Assembly: GCA_003290165.1 (NCBI GenBank)
Contig: QNQO01000594.1
Coordinates: 62,001-126,000 of the forward strand
DNA length: 64,000 bases
Direction: 5' to 3'
Origin: Berberis thunbergii
Lineage: Eukaryota > Streptophyta > Magnoliopsida > Ranunculales > Berberidaceae
Part shown: piece after piece, positions 33,472 through 45,401 of the stretch
Numbering within the stretch: the first letter of the stretch is position 1
Layout of the letters: every line of letters begins with the position of its first letter
Program-made: the position numbers and the translations under genes
The notes under the pieces: generated by a model
The model's database searches: none
What the model saw: the letters and a program-made list of their open reading frames with translations, nothing else
Told to the model about the DNA's origin: nothing

Positions 33472-36301
33472 ATGGAAGGGGAAATCGAGAGGCCTGGGCC
33501 GATCTTCAGAGATATTAGACGGTACTATTGCGATTACTGTGGGATTTGTAGATCGAAGAAGTCTCTCATCACTTCTCACCTTCTCACCCACCACAAGGTT
33601 TGTAGCTCACTTTTTTCTACTCTGGTTGAAGAATTTTGTACAATTTGTAATCGAAGATCTTGGGTTTTAGACGGTTAAAATCACGAGGTTTAAACCCCCA
33701 GATCAGTTGTTTATGTTGAATTGAAGTTTTTGCGGAATGGGTCGAGTGCGCTTGTAAAAACAAATTGCTGCTTTGATGATTTAGGCACTTTAGTTTGATT
33801 TTTGACATGTAAAGTTGATTTGTTGGCACCCCTTTTCTTTATTGAGTTTGTTTTTCATTTTGGGATGTCTGGGTTTTCAGATTATGTCAATTTTATCTAA
33901 TACTTTAGAGATAAAAGTTGTGATTGATTATGTGCGAGGGTTTTGAAACATCGGGGTTTGGTATGTTGTTAATTCCAGCAAGAGATTGAGAAGGAAAATG
34001 CGGACAAGCGAGACAAGGAAAAAGAGGAGAAGAAGTCGAGTACTTGTGAAGAATGTGGTGCTAGTTTTCGCAAATCGGCTCATTTGAAGCAACACATGCA
34101 GTCCCATCCACTCGAGGTATTTCATTTAGTCACTGTTCAATTAGTAGTACCTTTTGGAAGAATATATGTTGTTTTAGAATCCATTTTTCGTGTTAAAAAG
34201 ATGGAAGTCTTTGATATATGAGTAATTCAAGAAATACCCAAAGAAAATCACAATAATATCTGGGGGGTTCTAATTTCAGCTACTATTTACATTGACTCAA
34301 AACATCCCCATTAGTTGTTGTACTAATTCTGTAATTTCTGAAAAAAAAAATTAAGTTGGTGATTTGCGTGACTATGCACACAACATGTAATCTAGTTACA
34401 ACAGATAGCTTTGTGGACAGTTCTCAAGATATATAATTAACTATGTCTAGTTTTGAATAGCATTCAGATGGTGGCGGGTATATATGTTTATGTTTTCTCT
34501 TTGCATGTTGATTAAGCATTTGTATTGCAGGCCTTAGGTTTTATAAATGATTCAAAACATTATAAAACCTGTAGTTTTGAGGTGTGAAGCATTGGATCCC
34601 ATGTAGAGAATTCCAAAATGCGACGAGGCGGCATAGTTGTCCTTGAATGGACTAGTAATAGGATGGGCGACCACCTATGAAGCTCCGTCAAGGGGGCCTC
34701 TTACACGCTGACACAGGTTTGCAGATTTTGTTTCTTGTCTAATTCAACTCATGATTGGAGGCCTGTTCAGCTAACTCTTAATCAACCACCTTAATTTTCC
34801 AGAGACCTTTTAGATGTCCCGTAGGTGACTGCAACTCAAGTTACAGAAGAAAAGACCACCTCAACTGCCACTTGCTTCAGCATCAAGGGAAGTTATTTTC
34901 TTGCTCAGTTGAAAGTTGTGATCGTAAATTTGCTTACCATGCCAACATGAAGAGGCATGTGATGGAACTTCATGATGAAGCCAATTCTTCCTCATTCTGT
35001 GAGGGTCCGAAACAATATGTTTGCCAAGAAGAAGGTTGCGGAAAGGTGTTTAGATACGCGTCTAAGCTGAGGAAGCATGAAGAATCCCATGGTAGGTTTG
35101 TTTTATTCTCACCTAATTTTATATTTGGTATAAACCTATTTACTTAAATCATGAAATCTGAAGGCTAAAAGCAAATTTCGAGGGAAAAACTTACACTAGT
35201 TAATGTTTTGTGATGATCTAATCTCGCTCATCTCTCTCGTCCTTGTTAACAGTTAAATTGGATACAGTGGAAGCAATCTGTGGTGAGCTTGGCTGTTTGA
35301 AATCCTTCAGTAATGTTGAATGCCTCAAGGCCCACATCCAATCTTGCCATCAATATATTCATTGTGATCTCTGTGGGACCAAACAATTAAAGAAAATTTT
35401 AAGCGGCACATGCGCATTCATGAAGCCGAAGTCTCATCTGAGAGAATCAAATGCAGCTTTGAGGGATGTCTTCACACATTCTCGAATGTAAATTTTGTGT
35501 CCTCTCTTTGGGTCTTGATTAGCTAATTTTCATGAATAAGTTAGGGATTGTTATCGTATTTTGGTCTAGAGCAACTACTTGAATATAAATATCTGTATTC
35601 TTGGAAAAATAGTCTTGGGATTAAAACTTTTCAATCTTGATCTTATCCATCTTTGACTTTTTTAATCTCATTTAGACGTGGGTTCACTTGTGATGAAAAC
35701 ATCTGAACTTTTACTTGATAGGCTCCTCAACCCACATACTTGTTTGTGTGCTTGCAGAAATCAAACCTCATTCAACATGTGAAAGCAGTACACCTTGAGC
35801 TCCGGCCATTTGCTTGTCGAATTTCTGGGTGTGGCAAGACATTTCCATTCCGACATGTGAGGGACAACCATGAAAAAACTGGCACACATTTTTATATCCA
35901 GGTAGATCTTGGATTAGTTCTGTGGTGCTCTGGCAGCAATTTTGTTGGTTGACTAGTTCATAGTTAACATGCCTTTAGATATAAGTAATTCTGAAGGGAA
36001 TCTTTAGAGATTGACACTGATCCACATTATTGTGCATCAGTGTTTCATTTACACAAGTTTCTACACTAGTAATAGACTTGATACCTGAAGTTGTTTGGAT
36101 GTGCCTCAGGGGGATTTTGAAGCGTCCGACGAGGCATTCAGATCAAGGCCGAGAGGTGGCTGTAAAAGGAAGTATCCAAATGTAATCGAAATGCTGCAGA
36201 GAAAGAGGGTTGTACCACCCAGTGAAGAAGATCCTGCTTTAAATCATGGATCTGACTACCTGGCCTGGTTGCTTTCAGCTTCTGAAGAAGACCAACAGTA
36301 A
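33472..36301 (+). CDS. TFIIIA: Transcription factor IIIA, nine C2H2 fingers, 1-nt frame break in finger 7
   Basis: Exons 33472-33597, 33979-34116, 34803-35091, 35253-35487, 35758-35901 and 36110-36301, with GT-AG borders. Nine zinc fingers can be counted in order (CDYCGICR..., [77 protein letters not shown]). The C-terminus [17 protein letters not shown] is typical of plant TFIIIA. TFIIIA binds the 5S rRNA gene and 5S rRNA itself. Exon 4 is one base short: after GTKQLKK (about 35388-35401, an AAAATTTT run) the frame changes, and the expected [10 protein letters not shown] is read in the other frame. The product would lose fingers 7-9 unless this is an assembly error. The poison exon at 34531-34716 lies in intron 2. 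Confidence 0.92.
34531..34716 (+). promoter_or_regulatory. TFIIIA poison exon with 5S rRNA mimic (P5SM)
   Basis: Within TFIIIA intron 2 an exon-like stretch has an acceptor (TGTATTGCAG before 34531) and a donor (ACACAG|GT at 34716/34717). If included after exon 2 it meets an in-frame TGA at 34585-34587. Its body imitates 5S rRNA: GCATTGGATCCCAT (34589-34602) corresponds to 5S GCACCGGATCCCAT, and AATAGGATGGGCGACC (34657-34672) corresponds to 5S ACTAGGATGGGTGACC, in the right order and about 5S spacing. Land-plant TFIIIA genes are known to carry such an element. Ribosomal protein L5 binds it and promotes skipping, so free L5 tunes TFIIIA output through nonsense-mediated decay of the included form. 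Confidence 0.93.
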
Positions 36302-36868
36302 ATATTGTAGGAAAGTTCATTACATCACCCAAGTCCCTTTACCTTCCACTCATTCAGAATGTATTTAATGTAAAGAAAGAGTTGGTGTTCACTGTAGGCT
36401 CAGAAATACAAGTAGCCTGGTTTCCCAGGCCAGCTAGAATTTCTGTTTGCCGAGTTATTTTGTATGTCGTGGTTTTGGCATCATGAGCCAGTTCCTAGTT
36501 GAGTTATGATCTAAATGGTGTTGCCGTGGTTGTAATTTAAATATGGAGATTCAACTTGTTTATATTAAATAATAATATAATATTTTGTTCATGGATCAAG
36601 GTTTATTTTAATTTTTTTCAATTATTTATTTATTTATTTATTATGGTTATGGAACAGCGAATCATAGGGCACCTTCTCTCCAAACTCGTGTGAGGGGCAA
36701 GGACATAAATGTTTTCCAGGGAAGAAGGTATAATACTTGAAAAGGGATTAGCAGCAGCAGTGTGGTTAGTTGTATTTTTCCTGAAGAATACTTGCGTTGT
36801 TTGAAAAGGGTTTGAAGTCTTTAGCAAGACTGGCTTAACAGTTGGTTGAATTGGAAAGATGATATAAT
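36302..36868. other. TFIIIA 3' flank and intergenic DNA
   Basis: The TFIIIA 3' UTR probably ends before about 36600. The stretch 36640-36860 continues, once the MITE is removed, into 38000-38160 (GATGATATAATCACGAAG). No gene recognised. Confidence 0.4.
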
Positions 36869-37991
36869 TAGGGGTGGGCACAGGACGGGATGGGACGAGA
36901 TATACCCATCCCGTTCATATGGGATCGGGACGGGATGGGAAAAATCCCATTCCAACTTTGTCCCATTTCAAACGAGTTCGGGACAGGACGGAATCAGCGT
37001 GTCAATCTTCTTCACTTGCAGATTTAAAGAATAAACTGTTGAACTTCTTCTTGAGTATTGGTTAACAAGCAAATTTCACAATAAACTGAAATGCAAAACT
37101 GCTGAATTGCAGAATTAAAGCATAACTGCTGAAATGCAAAACTGTTTACAATGTCCTAAAGCTACATTTCAGTAAAATAACTATTGCGCACATGCACTTT
37201 ATAGTAGCATTTTGCATTTTCTCTACTGCCACTAACATAGTCGTGCGTACTTGAAGTGTTCAATGGATAAATACTTGGCTGAAAGAAGTCAAGCTCTTAT
37301 TTGCAATTTAAGGTCATCCCCCTTTGAATTTTAACATACTCCAGTAAGTCTTAGCGCATAGCTGCACGATTATGTATCGGTTGTGCCCTTTTATCAAAAT
37401 TATCTTAGCTAGTTTTCAAAAGTTCTTAGTAGTTGGGCATTATTCGGCCTCAACTCTGCTAAATAGGTTCATAACTTCAGATTGGCCTTGTGGGTCTCTC
37501 TATTAGGCTTCCTGAAGTCCCAAGCTACCTTGAACCGGTAAAGAAACAATTCCACTCTGCCAACTTTTATCCAGCTCTGAAACAATGTTAATGACTTTAA
37601 TGTCATGTGACTTCGAAGAGCTGTTGTTGAAGATTGAGCATATCACCAAAGGTACCAGCAACTAATTGAGAATTGAACAGTATTACAAAATACAAATTTA
37701 GAGATGTGTGAGAGATTCATTGAGATGCTAAAAAAGTAAAAATGTTATATACATCAGTATATTTGTATGGGCATCCACAATTTTAAAATAAATAATTAAA
37801 TAAAATATTAATAATTAATATTAATAAATTAGTTCGGGACGGGACGGGATTGGCGGGATTGAAAATCTTCATCCCATCCCATCCCATTCTAGATCGGGAC
37901 GGGATCGGAATGAAATTTTTCAATCCCATTAAGACCCGAAAAAATCGGAATGGGATGAGAACGGGATCGCGGGATGGAATGCCGACCCCTA
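36869..37991. mobile_element. Complete hAT-type MITE, GGGACGGGA family
   Basis: 1123 bp, starting TAGGGGTGGGCACAGGAC and ending AATGCCGACCCCTA. A perfect 8-bp duplication GATATAAT lies at 36861-36868 and 37992-37999. It is related to the truncated copy at 13683-14469. No transposase is present. Confidence 0.93.
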
Positions 37992-37999
37992 GATATAAT

Positions 38000-38880
38000 C
38001 ACGAAGAAGTTAGCAGATGGAGACGATGGTAGCTTCCTTAGGGAGATGCATAGGTGCGTCTCCAAGAATAGAGGGACTAGAGCTGCAAGAGATGAAATCT
38101 ACATGGAGCAGCAACTGGTGGGCACTCTTTGAGGGAGGATCAACAATTCTAGATAGTCTTATTTGCTAGCTTTTTTTTTTGCTAGCTTTTTTTTTTGTCA
38201 TTTTTGACTTTTTTTACACTTATGTAGATAGTGTTTTAAATAAAATGGATAAAAAGAGTAAAAACATAAAATAAAAAAGACGAGCAAATATGGGTTGGCT
38301 GGAAGCTGAACTAAGGAGATAATGATATGTTATCACATAAGTCCACAAGTAGCAAAATGCAGAGGTTGCAGAAAATGGTTTCACTGAAAAGAATCCACAA
38401 AGGAATCCTAAATGTGCAAGCCACACAGAATCCAAAATTTGTAGTCCACGCTGCTATTGAGGGTTTTTGTTAAGGTAGGATCCCAAGCAAGTTTCATGAT
38501 CGTTAGTTCAACAGGTTTCACGGAATTTAGACAGGTATCATGGATTTCAGACCCCATGACCACATCTGCATTTATGGCCGACCTGCCAGCATCACAAAAA
38601 ATCAACTTTACTGCTGTGACAAAAAATTAATTATCATTTTGACTAAAGGACTTAAGTTTGATATTTTTGGAGGATAGATTTTTTTTTATGGTTATTGACA
38701 ATTATTATTTTTCGTCATTGTTATTAGTCCCTAATTTTTATATATATATTTTTATTTTCATGCAATTTTATTAGTAATTGCAAATATAAAAAATTTATTT
38801 AGTTTAATTAAAAAAATCTAGTCATTTTGGCAGGTATGATTTCTTTATGCTATTGAAAATTATTATTTTTGTTATTGTGA
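38000..38880. other. Intergenic, no gene seen
   Basis: AT-rich with a duplicated GCTAGCTTTTTTTTT word at about 38166-38197. No supported coding region. Confidence 0.4.
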
Positions 38881-39675
38881 CTTGTTCCTATTTTTTTTAT
38901 GTAATTGCAAACATAAATAAAAATTGTTTGTTTCCAAGTGGAATAAACCCTTCAATATAATATATATCTGAAAGTGAAATCTAAAATAATAACTATAGAA
39001 TTCATTGAAAGCATACATTAGTAGCCAACTCATATAAAATTTGTGGCTCATAAAAATCATTTTTATATGAAATTGTATTAGGGGTCGTATTATATTCGCA
39101 GATATAAGTTTTTCTTCTTCTTAAACTTAGATACTTAATTTAATTATTTTGTGATTTTAGTTATCTATTTTAGTTATTATGTTCACTTGCTGTTGCTAAG
39201 GTTATCGATGTTGTGACCATATTTTGGCTTAAAATTGGACTATGTTGAATTCAATTTGATATATGCAAAGTACTTTTGATAGATATACAAATTAATTATC
39301 AGCTCGAGTAGAAAAAAAGTTATGGGTTCTACCCCTACTAACTACTGTTATTAACTAATAATTATTAGTCATTTAGTGTCATATTAAAATTTTGGGTTGG
39401 CCACTGCCTATGATGTCTATTATAGCACTAAAACTCCCATTTTCTTCAATTCATTTCATTGTTAAATGATATGTATTATCTGGGTTGTAACACCGCTTCA
39501 ACGTATTCTTGGAATCGGTAAAAAAAAAAAAAAAACTTGCTGATCCGTGTTTGTATTGCTGAAATCTGAAGGTACAGAGTTATTTTTAGTATTATTGTAA
39601 GCATCAATCCACCAAGCGTTCCTACTCATGAGATTAAATATTAAAAGTTGAAAGCAGCATGATATGCATGTCTTA
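38880..39675 (+). repeat. MATE upstream region, copy A
   Basis: About 790 bp directly upstream of the MATE gene. It is repeated in the same orientation at about 43995-44757 downstream of the gene, with shared words such as TTTCCAAGTGGAATAAA, TCTGAAA.T.AAATCTAAAATAA, CATATTTTGGCTTAAA and TCAATCCACCAAGCGT. Confidence 0.8.
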
Positions 39676-39793
39676 CAATCACATCGACTACCAACTAACA
39701 TAAAACAATACAAGAGAAAAGTTCAAGAGCTAGTGAGTCATACAGCATTGCATCCACAACTAATTAGCGAAAAATGGAAGAAGCGATTGATCA

Positions 39794-42674
39794 ATGCAAG
39801 GCTGTGGCAATGGAGGAGTACAAGGGACAGTACGCGTACCCCTATTACAGAACTCATCTTCAAATTTTGAATTACAAGAAGATGAACCATTAAAAACTAA
39901 TGCACAAGATGATCAGGAAGATAGTCTGGACAGAATCAAAGAAATTGTGGCAAATAGTTGGTCCAAACATCTTCAGTCGTGTTGCTGCTTATTCCATGAA
40001 TGTCATCACCCAAATCTTTGCAGGCCACCTCGGCGACCTAGAGCTTGCTTCAATGACCATTTCTCTCACTGTTATCATTGGTTTCAACTCTGGTTTTCTA
40101 GTACTCTTGTTTATCTTTTGTACATCCATGTAGAAATAAAACCATTTGAAAATGAATTCAGAGAAATACATAGGTTCAGCCTGAAGTAAATTTCTTGTGG
40201 AGTAGAGAATTTGCACTATAAAGACGATTAGGGGAGTTAACAGGACCTTTTTAGCAATTCTGCTCCAATTTTTTTATAAATAACATCAAGATTCTGACCT
40301 TGTGACTTTTTTTTATTTGTGTCCCTAGTTAGGGATGGCAACGGCATTGGAAATACTTTGTGGACAAGCTTTTGGGGCAAAGAAATATGACGTGATGGGT
40401 ATTTACTTGCAGCGCTCATGGATTGTTCTGTTTGCCACAGCAATTCTACTTCTGCCCATGTACATATTCACAACTCCTACTGAAACTCTTGGGCGAACCA
40501 CATGATGTGGCAGAGCTATCAGGCGTGCTGGCTTGGTGGTTAATTCCATTTCACCTGTCCTTAGCTTTTTACTTGCCATTACTAAGGTTTCTTCAGAGCC
40601 AGCTTAAGACAGCAATTGTTGCATGGGTTGCATTGGCAGCTTTTCTGCTTCATATTCTCATGAGTTGGGCCTTTGTCTATGAACTCGGGCTTGGAGCAGT
40701 TGGGGCCGTCATCGCCTTGGATATCTCGTGGTGGTTGTTGGTGTTCGGATTGTTTGGTTATGTATTCTTCGGTGGGTGTCCCTTGTCCTGGACAGGTTTC
40801 TCATTCCGAGCATTTTCTGGGCTTTGGGAGTTTGTCAAGCTCTCTACAGCTTCTGGGGTCATGTTATGGTAAGGCATCTCTCTCATTTTTATCAGTGGGG
40901 TGTATTCTTTTCCAACAATATTTTTATGGCTGGATTAACAGCTTGGAGACTTGGTATTACAAAATATTGATACTGATGACTGGGACGATGAAGAATGCTG
41001 AGATCGCACTGGACACCTTGTCAATCTGGTACTTAACATCTTTCCTTTTTCTTTGTTTTTATGACTCTAATAGTAGAGTCTAAGGGTGTGTTTGGTTGCA
41101 TGGAATCCTATGCCATGGGAATTTATGAGGGGACCACTACATTTTAGGCTAAATTGATATATCACTCTACATTTACCATTTGATTTTGTGATAAATGGTG
41201 GGAATGGAAGTTCCATAAACATGGAAATCCCACTCCTTGGCCCCCCAAGGCATGTGATTCCCATGTTCATGGAACTTTCATTCCCACCATTGATCACAAA
41301 ACCAAATGGTGGATGTAGAGTGATATATCAATTTAGCCTAAAATGTAGTGGTTCCCTCATGGATTCCCATGGCATAGAATTCCATGTAACCAAACACACC
41401 CTAAAAGGACTGATCATGATTGTTTATTAGTTTCTGGCAATGGTGATCATCTCAACAGTTCTGATTGTAATCTTACTAGGATTGAAGTAATTACTATGAA
41501 TTTAGATCACCTGTTCTCAGTTGTAAATTGATCTCCACATTGGTACTACCCATGTACACCAGAGTGTAGAGAGTGATTTGAAACTTGTTACTAATTTGTC
41601 TTGGTTTGTTAATGTCGTAGCCAAAATATTGATAGCTGGGAGATGATGATTCCCATTGCCTTTCTTGGAGCAACTGGGTTAGATCTTAATCTTTGTTCCT
41701 AACCATATATATATAGAATGGGCAAAAGAATCACACAGTTTCTGTTGCAAAAATCAATATGATTGGTGGTTATGTTGCAGAGTACGGGTTGCCAACGAGC
41801 TTGGAGCAGGCAATGGCCAAGGAGCAAAGTTTGTGACAGTGGTATCAGTTATGACCTCGGCAACAATAGGCTTATTCTTTTGTATTGTCATCATGATCTT
41901 TCGTGAGCAAATTGCACTATTCTTCACCTCTAGCTCACTTGTTCTCGCTGCTGTTGACAAGCTTATAATCCTATTAGGTTTCACCCTTCTCCTTAACAGT
42001 GTCCAACCAGTTCTTTCAGGTGAATTACCTTACAGTTTTTAGCAGGCAATTTCCATGAGATGCTATTAATCTAGTAAAATGCGCACGTGTGCTTGAACAG
42101 GCGTAGCAATTGGATCGGGACGGCAAGCAATTGTGGCTTACATAAATATAGTTTGCTACTACCTCAGGGGGGTTCCATTTGGAATTCTTCTTGGAAAGAT
42201 CTTCAACTTTGGTATCATGGTATGTATACATGTGTAAAGATGGTAAACTGTTTTTTTTTTCTGACATACAAACAACACAATAAGGTAGCATGTATGCTAT
42301 CTGTTCAAACGCTTAAGCCCTTTAATTCACCATTTTTGTCATTGTAGGATTTAGACTATTAACTATTTTAAAAGTGTAGATGATAATGCCTGACTGGCAG
42401 CAGACGGTTCACTATGGTTTTTGGGTTTTTCAAACTCGGGATGGATTTACATTGAATGGTTGACAGGGTATATGGGGAGGGATGATTGGAGGGACAGCAG
42501 TTCAAACATTGATACTAGCTACCATCACGATAGGAAGTGACTGGGAGAAAGAGGTAAGTGAAATCAATTGCAAGAGTGGGCTTTCCCTTTAATATATTAT
42601 ATATTTGCTTTACTGTTAATTGAACTTCCTGTTTGTTTCTGCTATTGCAGGCGAAGAAAGCTGGCTCTATGTGA
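39794..42674 (+). pseudogene. MATE/DETOXIFICATION efflux transporter, frameshifted
   Basis: Eight exons: 39794-40100, 40329-40868, 40942-41028, 41621-41677, 41781-42019, 42101-42219, 42467-42553 and 42651-42674. All borders are GT-AG. Total length is about 486 codons, as usual for MATE proteins. MATE hallmarks are clear: GPNIFSRVAAYSMNVITQIFAG, ALETLCGQAFGA, GLGAVGAVIALDISWW, RVANELGAGN, GVAIGSGRQAIVAYIN. They form two six-helix bundles that drive proton or sodium-coupled export of metabolites. Exon 1 changes frame between 39905 and 39935 (start frame reads VPLLQNSSSNFELQ, core frame reads VWTESKKLWQIVG). Exon 2 changes again near 40470 (two bases short, FTTP then LKLLGEPHDV). So it is a pseudogene or carries assembly indels. 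A Tourist MITE sits in intron 3. The ATG at 39794 keeps the VPLLQ frame; an upstream ATG at about 39775 does not. Confidence 0.8.
41084..41401. mobile_element. Tourist-type (PIF/Harbinger) MITE in MATE intron 3
   Basis: 318 bp, with ends GGGTGTGTTTGGTTGCATGG and its inverse and a TAA duplication at 41081-41083 and 41402-41404. The arms are nearly palindromic over the whole length. Confidence 0.92.
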
Positions 42675-43994
42675 AAAGATGGGCAGATTCCAATCTCAAA
42701 TAAATTTCGTACCTAGAAAATTGAGTGTTTTTATCATAACAATTTTAAAATTCTGACATGTATGTATGGTATTGTATTCATCCCTTTTTCAGAGTGAACC
42801 AATTTGTATGTCCCTGTTTGCGTTATTATGGCATTTTTGAGTTGAGCATTGCTACAGCACACTGGGGGTTAGCCTGGTGTTTAGCCTGGTGCTATCCCCC
42901 ACCATCCATTTAGTCTCGTGATATGTGCTTCACCCATCTCGAGGCAAAATGAACGGTGAGGGGTTTGCACCAGGCTAAATACCAGGCAAGCCCCCGGTGA
43001 AACAAAGAATTTTCGTTCTGAGTTTGATAAAAATCAATTTCTGGTGGATTTGTGTTTTGAAACATTGCAGGTTCAGATCGTGGGAAAGATAATTAATTTA
43101 TTTAATAACAAAGTCTGAGATCCCCCTAGTATCATCATCACAAACAACCGCTGGCTTAGCAAGAAATTTCCTTTGTGCTCCAGCAATTCCCTATCCTAGT
43201 TATCCATGTTTCCATAGGTAATGGATATGATCAACAGTGGAGTGAGGATCATGGTTCCATGCCTACGCCACAACATTTTATGTTTCTTGGATACGTTCTT
43301 ATTGGAATGTAGTAATTTAGCTTTTCTCAGATTATAGAGTTTTGGAGCGGCATCTTTGACGGTTTATTTTATGGAACGAGCATCTCGAAGAGTACTTGGT
43401 TAGAATTTTGTCGTTAAATTTTCACGTCCGAAATTTTGAGGAAGCGAATAATCGTAATCTTACATGAATATAAGGATTTTTGTTTTCTCAAAAATCGACT
43501 CGTGACAGATGTAAGGATGCAAGGATAATTCAAATAAATCACTACAAGTAGTTTTTGTTGTCAGTTCACAGGGAGTGTAAATTAAGGAGACCCTTGTACA
43601 GGGTACAAGTACTTTGTGATTGTCAAAGATCCCTTCTTATGAGGCACCCAAATAAGGTCATCTGTGAATCTTTAACTAGGTGGCTCTGTGGAGGAGTAAC
43701 CAAAACAAAGGAAAAACACCTCTTCAATTATACGAAAATAGTTAATAGTGCTTTCTTTGATCATTCACATAGTTTACAAGTGGATTAAAGTCGCAACCAT
43801 TCGTCCCGCCAAAAATTCAGTTTGTCACCTAGTTCAGCATACCATACTTACATTATTCTACAAATTCCCCGTTCACTTTGCCTAGGGCGCCACTCTATAC
43901 AAAGGACACATATTTAGACTTAAAGCTTAGTATATATGTCTGAATGTGGTAGAAGCTTTTGGTCACTGTTACATGGCCCTAATTTTTTTTTTTT
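42675..43994. other. MATE 3' flank and intergenic DNA
   Basis: The 3' UTR is followed by a fold-back element at 42860-42999. The rest (43000-43994) shows no supported gene. Confidence 0.4.
42860..42999. mobile_element. Small fold-back element
   Basis: 140 bp with arms CACTGGGGGTTAGCCTGG and the inverse of CACCGGGGGCTTGCCTGG, and an inner second pair (TTTAGCCTGGTGC / GCACCAGGCTAAA). No convincing target duplication, so the superfamily is not assigned. Confidence 0.65.
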
Positions 43995-44757
43995 CGATGC
44001 AATTTTATGTGTAATTGCAAATATCAAAAAAAATTGTTTCCAAGTGGAATAAAACCTCCAACAAAAAAATATATCTGAAATTAAAATCTAAAATAACTAT
44101 AGATTAATTCAATGAAAATATATATTACAAAAACCATATTTTCTATGAAATTGTATTAAGATCTTATGATGTTCACAAATTTAAGTTTTTTGGCTTAAAC
44201 TTAAATATTTATTTTAATTATTTTATAATTTTAGTTATTTATTCTAGTTATTACGCTCGTTTGTGATCATATTTTGGCTTAAACTTGGACTATACTAGAT
44301 TCAATTTAATATAGGCAATGTACTTTTGATAGATGTATTTTTTTAATTAATTATTAGCTTGGGTAGGAAAAAATTATGTGCTTTACCCCTGATCATAACT
44401 ATTATTATCAACTAATAAATTATTTATCATTTCGCCTCAGACTAAAATCTTGGGTCTGCCACTGCATATAATGTCTACTGTGGCACTAAAATTCCCATTT
44501 TCTTCCATTTATTTCATACAGTTTCATTGTTAAATGATTATGTATCATCAGGGTTGTAACACAGCATCAACGTATTCTTGGAATCAGTTAGAAAAAAAAA
44601 TTTGTTGATCCCGCCGCGTTTGTATTGGTAAAATCTGAAAGTACTGAGATTAAATATTGTTGATCCCGTGTTAGTGTAAGCGTCAATCCACCAAGCGTGC
44701 TACTCATGAGATTAAACTTTACAAGTTGAAATTTGAGCATGAGAAGCATGTCTTAAT
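43995..44757 (+). repeat. MATE upstream region, copy B (orphan)
   Basis: Direct repeat of 38880-39675 lying downstream of the MATE gene. After 44757 the similarity stops and no MATE coding follows, so this looks like the promoter of a lost tandem copy. Confidence 0.75.
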
Positions 44758-45401
44758 ATCAGGTTGGTGATTTGTGGTGGGGGGTTTTTCGCACATCGCA
44801 GGTTGGCGATTTGAATAAGATTGGAAATGGGTTGACGAAGGCCGGTGGATTGGTGACGGTGGCGCTGGTGGGGTTTCGATTGAGGGGGTGACGAGTGGAG
44901 TGAGAGCTCAAGCAACAGCAAACTCCTCTTTTCACTTCTCTCTGTCACTCAATAACCATAACCAGTTCTTCCAGAGTATAGTTGTCCCTTTTTTTGTGAG
45001 GTTGTTTCCCTTTTCAACCTTAATTGTTCCACATTGGTTGTAAACTTGTAATGTGTTTTTTGTAGTTTTTTTTTGTTGGTTCTTTGCTGACTATTTTTAA
45101 ATGATGTTGATTGCAGTCAATCCCAATGGTGATTACGAAAAAATCAGAAAGTTCATAAAAAAAAAGAGAACATTGTCTGAGGTAAACATAAGTTAATATC
45201 ATTTGATTTTTTGTATGTTTATGTTAAACTTAATATCAACTGATCTTTTTACATGGATTTATGCAGACATAAATTGTAAGTCATTCATCGTCACCTACAC
45301 TTCAACCTGACTCAACATCAAGCCAAAAAACTGCAAAGGTGAGTGAATGCGGAGGTGGGTCGAATGAGGCATAAAATCTTCTCACTAAATTAGAACTACG
45401 A
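44758..45401. other. Probable 5' region of the hAT element
   Basis: No terminal inverted repeat could be assigned. Possible small upstream exons of the transposase (around 45118-45180 and 45268-45340, bordered by AG and GT) are suggested only by splice signals. Confidence 0.3.

Noticed and set aside
34581..34700. A 5S rRNA gene or pseudogene
   Set aside because: Only the two mimic blocks match 5S. The outer stem is different, splice sites bound it, and it sits in the TFIIIA intron where the known P5SM exon belongs.
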